A DNA stretch of 64,000 bases from the NCBI GenBank assembly GCA_018716305.1, contig DVKB01000008.1, positions 51,589 to 115,588 of the forward strand, written 5' to 3'. Origin of the DNA: Candidatus Scatomonas merdigallinarum (GTDB taxonomy: Bacteria; Bacillota; Clostridia; Lachnospirales; Lachnospiraceae). The position numbers and the translations under genes were made by a program. Shown here one piece after another: positions 47,082-55,928 of the stretch. Position 1 is the first letter of the stretch. Each line of letters opens with the position of its first letter. The notes beneath the pieces are model-generated. The model was not told the DNA's origin, did no database searches, and was given only the letters and a program-made list of their open reading frames with translations.

Positions 47082-48626
47082 ATGAAGAAAAAACCAACAG
47101 TACTGATGATTCTGGACGGATACGGGCTGAATAAGAGCTGCGAGCACAATGCTGTGTGTGAAGCGAAGACTCCGGTGATGGATCAGCTCATGAGCCAGTG
47201 CCCCTATGTCAGCGGACAGGCCAGCGGCCTGGCTGTGGGACTTCCCGACGGCCAGATGGGAAACTCTGAGGTGGGCCATCTGAATATGGGCGCCGGCCGC
47301 ATTGTCTATCAGGAACTGACCCGTATTACCAAGTCCATTGAGGACGGAGATTTCTTTGAAAACGAAGAACTTCTGAAGGCAGTGCAGAACGCCAAAGAAA
47401 AAGGCACGGCTCTGCATATGTACGGGCTGCTCTCCGACGGAGGCGTCCACAGCCACATTACCCATGTGTTTGGCCTGCTGGAACTGGCCAAGAGGCAGGG
47501 CCTGAAGAAAGTCTATGTGCACTGCTTCCTGGACGGCAGGGATACCCCGCCGGAATCCGGAAAGGGCTATGTGGAGCAGCTTACCGCTAAGATGAAAGAG
47601 CTGGGCGTAGGGGAAGTGGGCATGATCTCCGGCCGTTACTACGCCATGGACCGGGACAACCGCTGGGACAGAGTGGAGAAGGCTTACCGGGCCCTGACTC
47701 TGGGCGAGGGCGTCAACGGAGGAGAGGATCCCGCCGCGGCGGTACAGGCTTCCTACGACGACGGCAAGACCGATGAGTTCATGCTTCCTACCGTGATGCA
47801 GAAAGACGGAAAGCCGGTGGCTGCCATTCAGGAGGGAGATTCCATTATCTTCTTTAACTTCCGGCCGGACCGGGCAAGAGAGATCACCAGAGCCTTCTGT
47901 GATCCGGAATTCGCGGGATTTGAGAGAGAGCGGATCCAGGATCTCACCTACGTGTGCTTTACGGATTACGATGAGACCATTCCCAACAAGCTGGTGGCCT
48001 TTAAGAAAGAAGAGATCAAAAATACCTTCGGAGAGTGGCTGGCAGCCAACCATATGACGCAGGCCCGGATCGCCGAGACAGAGAAGTACGCCCATGTGAC
48101 TTTCTTTTTCAACGGCGGCGTGGAGGAGCCCAATGAGGGAGAAGACAGGATTCTGGTAAAATCTCCCAAAGTGGCCACCTATGACCTGCAGCCGGAGATG
48201 AGCGCCTACGAAGTATGTGATAAACTGGTGGAGGCCATCCGGTCTCAGAAATACGATGTGATCATCATTAACTTTGCCAACCCCGACATGGTGGGACACA
48301 CTGGTGTGGAAAAAGCCGCCATTGCCGCCATCGAGGCTGTAGACGCCTGCGTGGGCAGAGCTGTAGAAGCAATCCGGGAAGTGGACGGCCAGATGTTTAT
48401 CTGCGCGGATCACGGAAACGCCGAGCGCATGGTGGACGAGACCACCGGCGAGCCCTATACCGCCCACACCACCAACCCGGTGCCCTTCCTGCTGGTGAAC
48501 GCGGGACCGGAGTACGGGCTGGATGAGGGAGGACGCCTGGCAGACATTGTTCCCACTCTCATTGATCTCATGGGCATGGAGAAGCCTGCGGAGATGACAG
48601 GCCGCTCTCTGCTGATCAGAAAGTAA
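47082..48626 (+). CDS. gpmI: 2,3-bisphosphoglycerate-independent phosphoglycerate mutase
   Basis: 514 residues, standard length. Interconverts 3- and 2-phosphoglycerate. Metal-binding LMILDGYGLN at the N-terminus, the phospho-Ser in GQMGNSEVGHLNMGAGR (about 62), HCFLDGRDTPP, FFNFRPDRARE, and late metal ligands in INFANPDMVGHTG and CADHGNAERM. GAGGAG precedes the ATG. Eno, the next glycolytic enzyme, is encoded 1 kb further on. Confidence 0.96.
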   Translation: MKKKPTVLMILDGYGLNKSCEHNAVCEAKTPVMDQLMSQCPYVSGQASGLAVGLPDGQMGNSEVGHLNMGAGRIVYQELTRITKSIEDGDFFENEELLKAVQNAKEKGTALHMYGLLSDGGVHSHITHVFGLLELAKRQGLKKVYVHCFLDGRDTPPESGKGYVEQLTAKMKELGVGEVGMISGRYYAMDRDNRWDRVEKAYRALTLGEGVNGGEDPAAAVQASYDDGKTDEFMLPTVMQKDGKPVAAIQEGDSIIFFNFRPDRAREITRAFCDPEFAGFERERIQDLTYVCFTDYDETIPNKLVAFKKEEIKNTFGEWLAANHMTQARIAETEKYAHVTFFFNGGVEEPNEGEDRILVKSPKVATYDLQPEMSAYEVCDKLVEAIRSQKYDVIIINFANPDMVGHTGVEKAAIAAIEAVDACVGRAVEAIREVDGQMFICADHGNAERMVDETTGEPYTAHTTNPVPFLLVNAGPEYGLDEGGRLADIVPTLIDLMGMEKPAEMTGRSLLIRK

Positions 48627-48643
48627 AGATTCCGCAACACATC

Positions 48644-48699
48644 AATACCCTCTGAAACCCAGGTTCCGCGGCAGAACAAGTTTCAGAGGGTATTTTTTT
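48644..48699 (+). terminator. Terminator after gpmI
   Basis: AATACCCTCTGAAAC pairs perfectly with GTTTCAGAGGGTATT (48680-48694), then TTTTT; the loop is 21 bases. Confidence 0.82.
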
Positions 48700-48728
48700 G
48701 AAAAGGGCATATAGAAAAGCACAGTCAT

Positions 48729-48876
48729 AGAGCCATTCGACTTTCTCGTCATCGAATGGCTCTTTACGTGTGAATCTGAAGTTTTTTCATGTTTTTGGTG
48801 GTCCGTACCTTCCTTTCTGTAATAGTATGAGGTATTACTTTAAGTCTTCGGTGGTCTGTCCTCCTCTTCTTTTGAT
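48729..48876 (-). ncRNA. Candidate small transcript with an 8-codon ORF and terminal hairpin
   Basis: A near-consensus minus-strand promoter fires leftward into a stretch with no gene. The predicted RNA holds two related segments: GGAGGACAGACCACCGAA and GGAAGGTACGGACCACCAAA. A small hairpin (GTAATA/TATTAC) lies between them. Then comes a short ORF, ATG at 48790 to TAA at 48764 (MKKLQIHT), ending one base before a 12-bp hairpin (48752-48763 with 48729-48740). There is no leftward gene to regulate; it converges on the gpmI terminator. It could be a small RNA, a small peptide mRNA or an orphan leader. No known RNA family recognised. Confidence 0.45.
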
Positions 48877-48882
48877 GGTTTT

Positions 48883-48911
48883 ATTATAGCAGGCAAATCG
48901 GGATCTGTCAA
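48883..48911 (-). promoter_or_regulatory. Strong consensus promoter in the gpmI-dtd gap
   Basis: Minus strand TTGACA (48911-48906), 17 bp, TATAAT (48888-48883): both hexamers match the sigma-A consensus perfectly. AT-rich DNA immediately upstream (48912-48975) could act as an UP element. Confidence 0.8.
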
Positions 48912-48943
48912 TAATAAAATTAGAATTTTATATAAAAAATTAG

Positions 48944-48974
48944 AAATAAATTGTTTATTTAAAATAAATTGTTT
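48944..48974. repeat. Short AT-rich direct repeat
   Basis: AAATAAATTGTTT occurs at 48944-48956 and again at 48962-48974, just beyond the dtd 3' end and upstream of the leftward consensus promoter. Confidence 0.7.
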
Positions 48975-48989
48975 GTAAAAACTGAAAAT

Positions 48990-49430
48990 TTACAGATTTT
49001 CCAACAAGATTGTAAAAGGACCGTCGTTGACCAGGGTAACCTCCATATGTGCTCCAAAGATGCCGGTCTCCACCCGGGGCACCTGCTTTCGGGCCTGACG
49101 GACAATGTATTCATAAAGCTGTTCCGCCAATTCGGGGCTTCCGGCTTCTGTAAAGCTGGGACGGTTGCCCTTGCGGCAGCTGGCGTAAAGGGTAAACTGG
49201 GAGACCAGCAGAAGTTCTCCCCCCACATCCGCCAGGGAAAGGTTGGTCTTTCCGTTTTCATCCTCAAAGATCCGCAGCCCCAGAAGTTTCTTAAGATATT
49301 TGTCCGCGGCCGCCTCTGTGTCTTCCTGCCCCACACCTATGAGAACCAGGAGGCCTTTTTGGATGCTTCCGGCGATCCGGCCTTCCACGGTTACGCTGGC
49401 GGAACGAACCCGCTGTATTACAAATTTCAT
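48990..49430 (-). CDS. dtd: D-aminoacyl-tRNA deacylase
   Basis: 146 residues. Removes D-amino acids mischarged on tRNA. Starts [17 protein letters not shown]; the active-site segment [20 protein letters not shown] (about 75-95) and the C-terminal [10 protein letters not shown] are DTD signatures. ATG at 49430 follows GGAGGAAAG; the long upstream extension in the same frame is not coding. Often next to relA in Firmicutes, but alone here, divergent from eno. Confidence 0.94.
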   Translation of the reverse strand: MKFVIQRVRSASVTVEGRIAGSIQKGLLVLIGVGQEDTEAAADKYLKKLLGLRIFEDENGKTNLSLADVGGELLLVSQFTLYASCRKGNRPSFTEAGSPELAEQLYEYIVRQARKQVPRVETGIFGAHMEVTLVNDGPFTILLENL

Positions 49431-49473
49431 ATGCTTTCCTCCATAATGAAAGTATTTTGCTTCCGGCACTGTT

Positions 49474-49502
49474 ATTATAGCGCAGAACCCGGATTCTGAA
49501 AA
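49474..49502 (-). promoter_or_regulatory. Promoter of dtd
   Basis: Minus strand TATAAT (49479-49474) with a weak TTTTCA (49502-49497) at 17 bp. Confidence 0.55.
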
Positions 49503-49623
49503 GGCGAAGGTGGAAAAGCGGCTTTTACATAGTTCGGTGAAATCTGCCCATACTGTCTTCAGGACACTTGTTCCGCGCCGGCGGGCGCGGCGGCTGTCCC
49601 AAGAAGTTGAAGGAGGAACAGTC

Positions 49624-50967
49624 ATGTATCGTTATTTACCTATACGGCGGATAAACGCGAGAGAGGTACTGGACTCCAGAGGAAATCCCACGGTAGAGGT
49701 AGAGGTGACGGTGGGAGAGGGAATTATGGGGCTGAATGGATATACAGGCAGAGCGATGGTGCCCTCCGGGGCTTCCACAGGAAAATTTGAGGCGGTGGAG
49801 CTCCGGGACAGAGAGAAAGCCTATCAGGGCCAGGGGGTCCGAAGAGCGGTGGAGAATGTGAATCAGACCCTGGCGGATGCTGTTGTGGGAGAAAATGCCC
49901 TGAATCAGATTTATATCGACCGGCTGCTGGCGGAAGCGGACGGCACTGCCAATAAGGAAAATCTGGGAGCCAACGCTCTTCTGGGGGTATCCCTGGCAGT
50001 GGCCAGGGCGGCCGCCAAGGCGCTGCGTCTGCCCCTCTGGCAGTATCTGGGAGGCTGTCACGCCAGGCGCCTGCCGGTACCTATGATGAATATCCTCAAC
50101 GGAGGAAAGCACGCGGATAATACGGTGGATTTCCAGGAGTTTATGATTATGCCTACAGGAGCCCCCTGTTTCCGGGAGGGACTGCGCATGTGCGCGGAAA
50201 TTTATCATTCCCTGAAGGGGATTCTGAAAGAAAAGGGACTTTCCACAGCGGTGGGAGACGAAGGGGGCTTCGCGCCGGACATCCGGGATACCAGGGAAGC
50301 GCTGGAATTGATCCTGCAGGCTGTGGAGCAAAGCGGATACCGGCCGGGGCAGGAGATCGGCATCGCCATGGACGCGGCGGCCAGCGAATTGTACCATCCG
50401 CAGAAAAATGTCTACAGTTTCCCGGGGGAGAGCCGGATGGCCGGGAGCAAGATCCAGAGAGACACCCGGGAGATGGTGGAGTATTACCGGGATCTGATCC
50501 GGGATTTTCCCATTGTTTCCATCGAGGACGGACTGCAGGAAGATGACTGGGAGGGTTGGAAGAGCATGACCGCGGAGTTGGGAGAAAAGATCCAGCTGGT
50601 GGGGGATGATCTTTTTGTGACCAATGTGCGCCGGCTGCGGTGCGGCATTGATCTGTCGGTGGCCAACGCGATTCTGGTGAAGGTGAATCAGATCGGCACC
50701 CTCAGCGAGGCCATGGAAGCTGTGGAGACAGCCCACCGGGCAGGCTACCGGGCAGTGATTTCACACCGTTCCGGGGAGACGGAGGACAGCTTTATTTCAG
50801 ATCTGGCAGTGGCTGTGGGAGCGGGACAGATCAAAGCCGGCGCCCCCTGCCGCAGCGACAGAAACGCCAAATACAACCAGCTCCTGCGGGCGGAGGAATA
50901 CCTGGGCGCCGCGGCAGTCTACGAAAATCCATTTTTTTCCAGGAAAAGTCCGGAAAGCCTGCGTTGA
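49624..50967 (+). CDS. eno: Enolase
   Basis: 447 residues. Converts 2-phosphoglycerate to phosphoenolpyruvate. Signatures: [75 protein letters not shown] with metal Glu, VGDDLFVTN and the C-terminal [21 protein letters not shown] at 49624 follows AAGGAGG; the in-frame extension back to 49510 runs through GC-rich noncoding sequence. Confidence 0.97.
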   Translation: MYRYLPIRRINAREVLDSRGNPTVEVEVTVGEGIMGLNGYTGRAMVPSGASTGKFEAVELRDREKAYQGQGVRRAVENVNQTLADAVVGENALNQIYIDRLLAEADGTANKENLGANALLGVSLAVARAAAKALRLPLWQYLGGCHARRLPVPMMNILNGGKHADNTVDFQEFMIMPTGAPCFREGLRMCAEIYHSLKGILKEKGLSTAVGDEGGFAPDIRDTREALELILQAVEQSGYRPGQEIGIAMDAAASELYHPQKNVYSFPGESRMAGSKIQRDTREMVEYYRDLIRDFPIVSIEDGLQEDDWEGWKSMTAELGEKIQLVGDDLFVTNVRRLRCGIDLSVANAILVKVNQIGTLSEAMEAVETAHRAGYRAVISHRSGETEDSFISDLAVAVGAGQIKAGAPCRSDRNAKYNQLLRAEEYLGAAAVYENPFFSRKSPESLR

Positions 50968-50992
50968 AGGAGGCCCTGTTCTGTGCTAAGAT
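50964..50992 (+). promoter_or_regulatory. Promoter of the CapA-like gene
   Basis: TTGAAG, overlapping the eno stop codon, 17 bp, TAAGAT. Confidence 0.6.
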
Positions 50993-51048
50993 GATACGAG
51001 AGAAGAGCAGGCCCCCGACGCCGGCTCAGATAGGAAGGGGCGGGATAC

Positions 51049-52317
51049 ATGAGAAGAAAAAAAGGGAAGCACAGAAGAGGAAAAGCGGAGCGGAGGAGGG
51101 TTGTCCGCCTGCAGCGGATGGCACTGGCGGCAGCGGCGCTGGTGCTGGTTCTGGTGCTGGCGGCGCTCCGATCTTCTTCAGGAGAAAAGGAGGGGGCGGG
51201 TTCCGGGAAGCCGGAACGGGAGCAGGAGGCGGTACCGGCTGCCGCCCTGTACCCCCAGACCTCTGAAAAACCGGAACCGGAGGGTGTGGAGATCCAAATC
51301 CGCATGGTGGGGGATGTGATTCTTCACGAGGATGTCTGCGAGAGCTGCTATGAGAACGGAACCTATGACTTCAGCGGACTTTTCACCAATATCCGGGAAG
51401 AACTGTCAAAGGCGGATCTGGCGCTGGTGAATCAGGAGACTATCCTGGGCGGGGAGGAGCTTGGCATATTCGGATATCCCCAGTTCAACAGTCCGCACCA
51501 GGAGGCGGACGCTCTGGCCGGGGCCGGTTTTAATGTCATTCTCCAGGCCACCAATCATGCTCTGGACGCGGGAGTTCAGGGAGTGGACAATACGCTTCAG
51601 TATTGGAAAAACAATTATCCGGGGACGGCGGTTCTGGGAATCCATCAAAGCGGCACAGAAGAGAGAAACATTTATGTCTATGAAAAAGAGGGATTTCGGG
51701 TATCTGTTCTGAATTATACATATGGAACCAATGTCTATCCGGAACTTCTGGAAGAGACGGGAACCCGGCATCTGGTGGATGTGCTGGAGGAAGACATGGT
51801 AAGGGAAGACATCCGGAAAGCCAAGGAATTGTCGGATTTTGTCATCGTCTGTCCCCACTGGGGCACAGAAAATTCCTACGAGATCAGCCAGGAACAGCGG
51901 CACTGGACGGATATTTTTTCGGACTGCGGGGTGGATCTGGTGCTTGGCACGCACCCCCATGTGGTGCAGCCGGCGGAGCTGGTACAGAGGGCTGACGGGC
52001 AGGAGATGCTGGTATATTATTCTCTGGGGAATTTTGTCTCCAACCAGGAGTCGGCGGACAATGCTCTGGGAGCCATGGCCCAGATCACTCTCTGGAAAGA
52101 TGAGAGCGGAGTTTCTATCCGGGAATACGGGGTTCGGCCGGTTGTGACCCACGAATCCCCGGAAGGAGAATTTACTTCCTATTTCCTGGATCAGTATACA
52201 GAGGAGATGGCCCGGGAAAATCAGATTCTCAATACAGGGGAGACCTTTCCCCTGGAAGAGAGCAGGAACCGCTGCAGGGAAATCTTCGGAAGTCTTGTAT
52301 CGGAGTCGGCGGGGTAA
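51049..52317 (+). CDS. CapA/PgsA-family membrane-anchored metallophosphatase-like protein
   Basis: 422 residues. A basic N-terminus and one transmembrane helix (about 23-43) precede an extracellular PGA_cap domain: RMVGDVILHE, NQETILGG, ATNHALDAG, CPHWGTE, GTHPHVVQP and YYSLGNFVSNQ are its calcineurin-like metal motifs. CapA/PgsA takes part in poly-gamma-glutamate capsule export, but no capBC genes are nearby, so a different envelope role is equally likely. Start ATG with AAGGGGCGGG upstream. Confidence 0.87.
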   Translation: MRRKKGKHRRGKAERRRVVRLQRMALAAAALVLVLVLAALRSSSGEKEGAGSGKPEREQEAVPAAALYPQTSEKPEPEGVEIQIRMVGDVILHEDVCESCYENGTYDFSGLFTNIREELSKADLALVNQETILGGEELGIFGYPQFNSPHQEADALAGAGFNVILQATNHALDAGVQGVDNTLQYWKNNYPGTAVLGIHQSGTEERNIYVYEKEGFRVSVLNYTYGTNVYPELLEETGTRHLVDVLEEDMVREDIRKAKELSDFVIVCPHWGTENSYEISQEQRHWTDIFSDCGVDLVLGTHPHVVQPAELVQRADGQEMLVYYSLGNFVSNQESADNALGAMAQITLWKDESGVSIREYGVRPVVTHESPEGEFTSYFLDQYTEEMARENQILNTGETFPLEESRNRCREIFGSLVSESAG

Positions 52318-52347
52318 AAGCTTTTTTGATTTACACGGATTTTAGTG

Positions 52348-52376
52348 TTGAAATTATCAGAATCCTGTGATAAAAT
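52348..52376 (+). promoter_or_regulatory. Promoter of secG
   Basis: TTGAAA, 17 bp, TAAAAT, 30 bp before the secG start. Confidence 0.75.
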
Positions 52377-52406
52377 AAAACCCGGTTAGTTTTAGGAGGT
52401 GAAAAA

Positions 52407-52658
52407 ATGGCAGCAGTTATCAGAACGATTTTGACCGTTTTTTTTGTAATAGATTGTATCGCGCTGACCGCCGTGGTCCTGATGCAGAAGGGAAAAGAGC
52501 AGGGACTGGGCGCGATCGCCGGCGGGATGACATCCGCGTCAGACTCTTACTGGGAGAAGAACAAAGGGCGTTCCGCGGAGGGCAATCTGAAAAGGGCCAC
52601 CCGGGTCATGGCGGTTTTATTCATCGTCATTGCCGTGGTTCTGAATATGAAATTCTAG
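52407..52658 (+). CDS. secG: Preprotein translocase subunit SecG
   Basis: 83 residues, two transmembrane helices (about 5-25 and 65-81). VVLMQKGKEQGLGAIAGG is the SecG loop signature. Part of the SecYEG channel. TTAGGAGGTG precedes the ATG. The secG-rnr-smpB-ssrA order is classic for Firmicutes. Confidence 0.94.
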   Translation: MAAVIRTILTVFFVIDCIALTAVVLMQKGKEQGLGAIAGGMTSASDSYWEKNKGRSAEGNLKRATRVMAVLFIVIAVVLNMKF

Positions 52659-52667
52659 GAAAAACGG

Positions 52668-52702
52668 GGCTGTTGCAGTGTGATCCTGCAGCAGCCTTTT
52701 CT
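52668..52702 (+). terminator. Terminator between secG and rnr
   Basis: GGCTGTTGCAG (52668-52678) pairs with CTGCAGCAGCC (52686-52696), one G-U, followed by TTTTCTGTTT. Part of the transcription must pass it or rnr needs its own promoter. Confidence 0.75.
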
Positions 52703-52772
52703 GTTTGGACGAATGCCGGGCTGAAAACAGGGGAATCCTATTTTGGACGCCAGCCTCTTTGATATTGGAGAC

Positions 52773-54929
52773 ATGAGATTGAAGAAAGAAACATTAAAAA
52801 ACAGGAAAAAAATGATTTATGATCTGCTCTGCGCCAAAGATTACGTGCCCATGAAAGCTAAGGAAATCGCCGTGCTGCTGCAGATCCCCAAGGGACGCAG
52901 AAAGGATCTGCAGCAGGTTCTGGACGCCCTGGTGGAGGAGGGAAAAGCGGAGGTAAACGCCAGGGGCAGATACCGGAAGCGCCGGAAGGAAAAACAGCAG
53001 GTTCTCTGCAGGGGGATTTTTTTAGGAACCAGAAAAGGATATGGATTTGTAGAGCTTCCGGACAGGGAGGAAGATCTTTTCATTCCGGAGGAATATACGG
53101 CGGGAGCCATGCATATGGATGAAGTGGAGGCCGCTGTGGAGGCGGTATCCAATGACCGCCGCCGGGAGGGCCGCATTCTCCGGGTGCTGTCCAGAAATAC
53201 GGAAGAACTGGTGGGCACCTATGAGCGCAGCAATCATTTTGGCTTCGTGATTCCGGACAACCCAAAAGTATCGATGGACATTTTTGTGCCAAAGGGACAG
53301 GACAAGGGAGCGGCCACCGGACAGAAAGTGGTGGTTCGTCTGACTTCCTACGGGGACGGCAGGAAAAGCCCGGAGGGAAAGGTGACGGAGATCCTGGGAC
53401 GTATGGGCGATGTGGGAGTGGACGTGCTGTCTGTGGCCCGGGGACTGGGACTGCCCATGGAATTTCCGGAGCGTGTGCTGCACCAGGCGGAGCGCTGTCC
53501 GGAGCAGCTGATTCCCGGGGATTTTAACGGCAGACTGGATTTGAGAAGCTGGCAGATGGTCACCATCGATGGGGAGGACGCCAAGGATCTGGACGACGCG
53601 GTGTCTGTGACCCGGGAGGGGGAATATTATAAGCTGGGGGTTCACATCGCGGATGTCAGCAATTATGTCCAGGGGGGAAGCGCTTTGGACCGGGAGGCAC
53701 TGAAGCGGGGAACCTCTGTGTATCTGGTGGACCGGGTGATTCCTATGCTGCCGGAGAGACTGTCCAACGGTATTTGTTCCCTGAACGCGGGGGAGGACCG
53801 GCTGGCTCTGTCCTGCATCATAAAGATTGACAGCCGGGGCCGGGTGGCGGAGAGCCGGATGGCGGAGACGGTGATCCGGGTGTCCAGGAGGATGACGTAT
53901 ACGGATGTGAACCGGATTCTGACGGAGCAGCCCCCGGAGTTTATGGAAGAGTACCGGGAGCTGGTTCCCATGTTTTTCCTCATGGAGGAGCTGGCGGAAA
54001 TTCTCAGAAAAAACCGCAGCGCCAGGGGGGCCATTGATTTTGAGTTTCCCGAGAGCAAAATAATTCTGGACGGAAGAGGAAGGCCGGTGGATATCCGCCC
54101 CTATGAACAGAACGCGGCTACCCGGCTCATTGAGGATTTTATGCTTATGGCCAATGAAACCGTGGCCAGGACCTACTGTCAGAAGGAGATTCCGTTTCTG
54201 TACCGGACCCACGACAATCCGGATATGGACCGGATGGAGGCAGTCTTGAGTTTTATCCGGAAACAGGGAATCAAAGTGGAAAAATCTTCCGAGGAAATCA
54301 CTCCGGGGGAGATTCAGAAGATTCTGCAGCAGATTCAGGGAAGCCCTCAGGAGGCCCTGATCAGCCGTCTGCTGCTGCGCTCCATGAAGCAGGCCAGATA
54401 TACCACCGGCTGCAGCGGCCATTTCGGTCTGGCGGCGAAGTATTACTGCCATTTTACTTCACCGATCCGCCGGTATCCGGATCTGCAGATCCACCGGATT
54501 ATCAAGGATGATCTGCGGGGCAGGCTGCGGGAGGAGAAGATCGCTTACTACGCGGGCATTCTGGAAAATGCGGCGCTGCAGTCCTCCCTGACGGAGCGCA
54601 GGGCCCAGGAGGCGGAGCGGGAGACGGACAAGCTGAAGATGGCCGAGTATATGGCGGCCCGTATCGGACAGGAATATGAGGGGGTAATTTCAGGAGTCAC
54701 CGGCTGGGGATTCTATGTGGAACTGCCCAGCACCGTGGAGGGCCTGGTGCATGTCAGCACCCTCAGGGGCGATTATTACCATTTTGATGAGGACAACTAC
54801 CGTCTCATCGGAGAGATTACCAAACGGGAATTTACTCTGGGCCAGAGAGTCCGGGTCCGGGTGGCGGACGCGGATGTGGAGACAAAGACGGTGGATTTTG
54901 TACTGACAGGAGAGAGGGAAGATGAGTAA
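52773..54929 (+). CDS. rnr: Ribonuclease R
   Basis: About 718 residues. Processive 3'-5' exoribonuclease that acts with tmRNA-SmpB. An N-terminal winged helix ([21 protein letters not shown]) is followed by cold-shock-like OB folds ([30 protein letters not shown]), the RNB catalytic domain with [14 protein letters not shown], and a C-terminal S1 domain ([18 protein letters not shown]). Start uncertain: ATG 52773 has GGAG too close, TTG 52779 has it at 8 bp, ATG 52812 is also possible. Overlaps smpB by 8 bp. Confidence 0.93.
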   Translation: MRLKKETLKNRKKMIYDLLCAKDYVPMKAKEIAVLLQIPKGRRKDLQQVLDALVEEGKAEVNARGRYRKRRKEKQQVLCRGIFLGTRKGYGFVELPDREEDLFIPEEYTAGAMHMDEVEAAVEAVSNDRRREGRILRVLSRNTEELVGTYERSNHFGFVIPDNPKVSMDIFVPKGQDKGAATGQKVVVRLTSYGDGRKSPEGKVTEILGRMGDVGVDVLSVARGLGLPMEFPERVLHQAERCPEQLIPGDFNGRLDLRSWQMVTIDGEDAKDLDDAVSVTREGEYYKLGVHIADVSNYVQGGSALDREALKRGTSVYLVDRVIPMLPERLSNGICSLNAGEDRLALSCIIKIDSRGRVAESRMAETVIRVSRRMTYTDVNRILTEQPPEFMEEYRELVPMFFLMEELAEILRKNRSARGAIDFEFPESKIILDGRGRPVDIRPYEQNAATRLIEDFMLMANETVARTYCQKEIPFLYRTHDNPDMDRMEAVLSFIRKQGIKVEKSSEEITPGEIQKILQQIQGSPQEALISRLLLRSMKQARYTTGCSGHFGLAAKYYCHFTSPIRRYPDLQIHRIIKDDLRGRLREEKIAYYAGILENAALQSSLTERRAQEAERETDKLKMAEYMAARIGQEYEGVISGVTGWGFYVELPSTVEGLVHVSTLRGDYYHFDEDNYRLIGEITKREFTLGQRVRVRVADADVETKTVDFVLTGEREDE

Positions 54930-55392
54930 AGAAAAAGACAGCCGTCTGATCGCCAACAATAAAAAGGCGTATCACGATTATTTTATAGAAGAAAAATACG
55001 AGGCCGGGGTGTCTCTTCACGGCACGGAGGTAAAATCCCTGCGCATGGGCAAATGTTCCATTAAGGAATCTTTTATCCGCATAGAAAACGGGGAGGTCTA
55101 CGTTTACGGAATGCATATCAGCCCCTATGAGAAAGGGAATATTTTCAACAAGGATCCTCTGCGTCCCAAAAAGCTGCTGATGCACCGGGCGGAAATCCGC
55201 AAGCTTCAGGGGAAGATCGCGGAAAAAGGCTATACCCTGGTCCCTCTGCAGGTGTATTTTAAGAATTCTCTGGTGAAGGTGGAGATCGGCCTGGCCAAAG
55301 GAAAGAAGCTCTACGACAAGCGCCAGGACATTGCAAAAAAGGATCAGCGCCGGGAGGCGGAGAGAGATTTTAAGGTAAAAAATCTGTATTGA
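54922..55392 (+). CDS. smpB: SsrA-binding protein SmpB
   Basis: 156 residues. Binds tmRNA and delivers it to stalled ribosomes. [61 protein letters not shown] and the basic C-terminal tail [20 protein letters not shown] are all present. Its gene overlaps rnr and ssrA follows 60 bp later. Confidence 0.96.
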   Translation: MSKEKDSRLIANNKKAYHDYFIEEKYEAGVSLHGTEVKSLRMGKCSIKESFIRIENGEVYVYGMHISPYEKGNIFNKDPLRPKKLLMHRAEIRKLQGKIAEKGYTLVPLQVYFKNSLVKVEIGLAKGKKLYDKRQDIAKKDQRREAERDFKVKNLY

Positions 55393-55405
55393 TATTTCCG
55401 CGGGC

Positions 55406-55434
55406 TTGACGGCCCGCGGGAGATGTGTTATAGT
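55406..55434 (+). promoter_or_regulatory. Promoter of ssrA
   Basis: TTGACG, 17 bp, TATAGT, ending 19 bp before the mature tmRNA 5' end. A GC-rich palindrome (CCGCGGGC/GCCCGCGG) overlaps the -35 region and may also end smpB mRNA. Confidence 0.75.
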
Positions 55435-55452
55435 CCTTACAGAACAAACTTC

Positions 55453-55806
55453 GGGCTTGTACTGGTTTCGACGGGGGTTTTGAAGTTCGGGAAGCCATCC
55501 GCGGACTCCGGGACCGCGCACCAACCTGGAACTTAAAATTAAACGCAGATAACGAAGATTACGCGTTAGCTGCTGCTTAAGCAGCTTGTCGGCCCCGCAG
55601 TTCCCGCGCTGCGGAATCCGGCATCAAATAAGGCGGGGCACTTTTCCTCCTAAGCTTTGCGGAGGAAAAAGATTTTATGAAGCTACTGAAGTCAGGAGCC
55701 TGTCATCCGGCGCCTGACGGAGGGAATGTCAGAAGAATGACTGTGATGGGAGATGCCTGAATGGATAGGCTTTCGGACGCGGGTTCGATTCCCGCCAGGT
55801 CCACCA
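55453..55806 (+). ncRNA. ssrA: Transfer-messenger RNA (tmRNA)
   Basis: 354 nt. The 5' end GGGCTTG pairs (with two G-U) with CAGGTCC before an encoded CCA. The T-arm is GCGGGTTCGATTCCCGC, and TACTGGTTTCGACGGGGGTT at the 5' end is a tmRNA hallmark. The tag frame ends in codons for NADNEDYALAAA (55542-55577) and TAA at 55578; the exact resume codon is uncertain. It rescues stalled ribosomes with SmpB and RNase R, all encoded here together. Accessory DNA starts directly after the CCA. Confidence 0.95.
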
Positions 55807-55813
55807 AAAGTAC

Positions 55814-55860
55814 CTTACTCGAACTATTATGGCTAAAAAAATTTGAGCCGTTCGAGTAAG
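55814..55860. repeat. Inverted repeat directly after ssrA
   Basis: CTTACTCGAAC (55814-55824) and GTTCGAGTAAG (55850-55860), perfect 11-bp arms, with an inner GGCT/AGCC. It could be the original tmRNA terminator or part of the recombinase attachment region. Confidence 0.7.
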
Positions 55861-55890
55861 TTGACATATTCGTGGAATTGTTTATGGTAT

Positions 55891-55928
55891 AAAGACCACA
55901 TCCAAAGATTTCCTGGATGTGGTCTTTT
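55891..55928. terminator. Bidirectional terminator hairpin near the recombinase 3' end
   Basis: AAAGACCACATCC (55891-55903) pairs perfectly with GGATGTGGTCTTT (55915-55927), with a T run on the plus strand and an A/T flank on the minus strand. It lies inside the recombinase open frame. Confidence 0.75.

Noticed and set aside
49510..49623. N-terminal extension of enolase
   Set aside because: The sequence is GC-rich, non-enolase-like and precedes a strong AAGGAGG site at 49624; it is leader DNA.
55740..55806. A tRNA gene (TTCGATTCC arm and CCA)
   Set aside because: This is the 3' acceptor and T-arm of tmRNA, whose 5' half is at 55,453.
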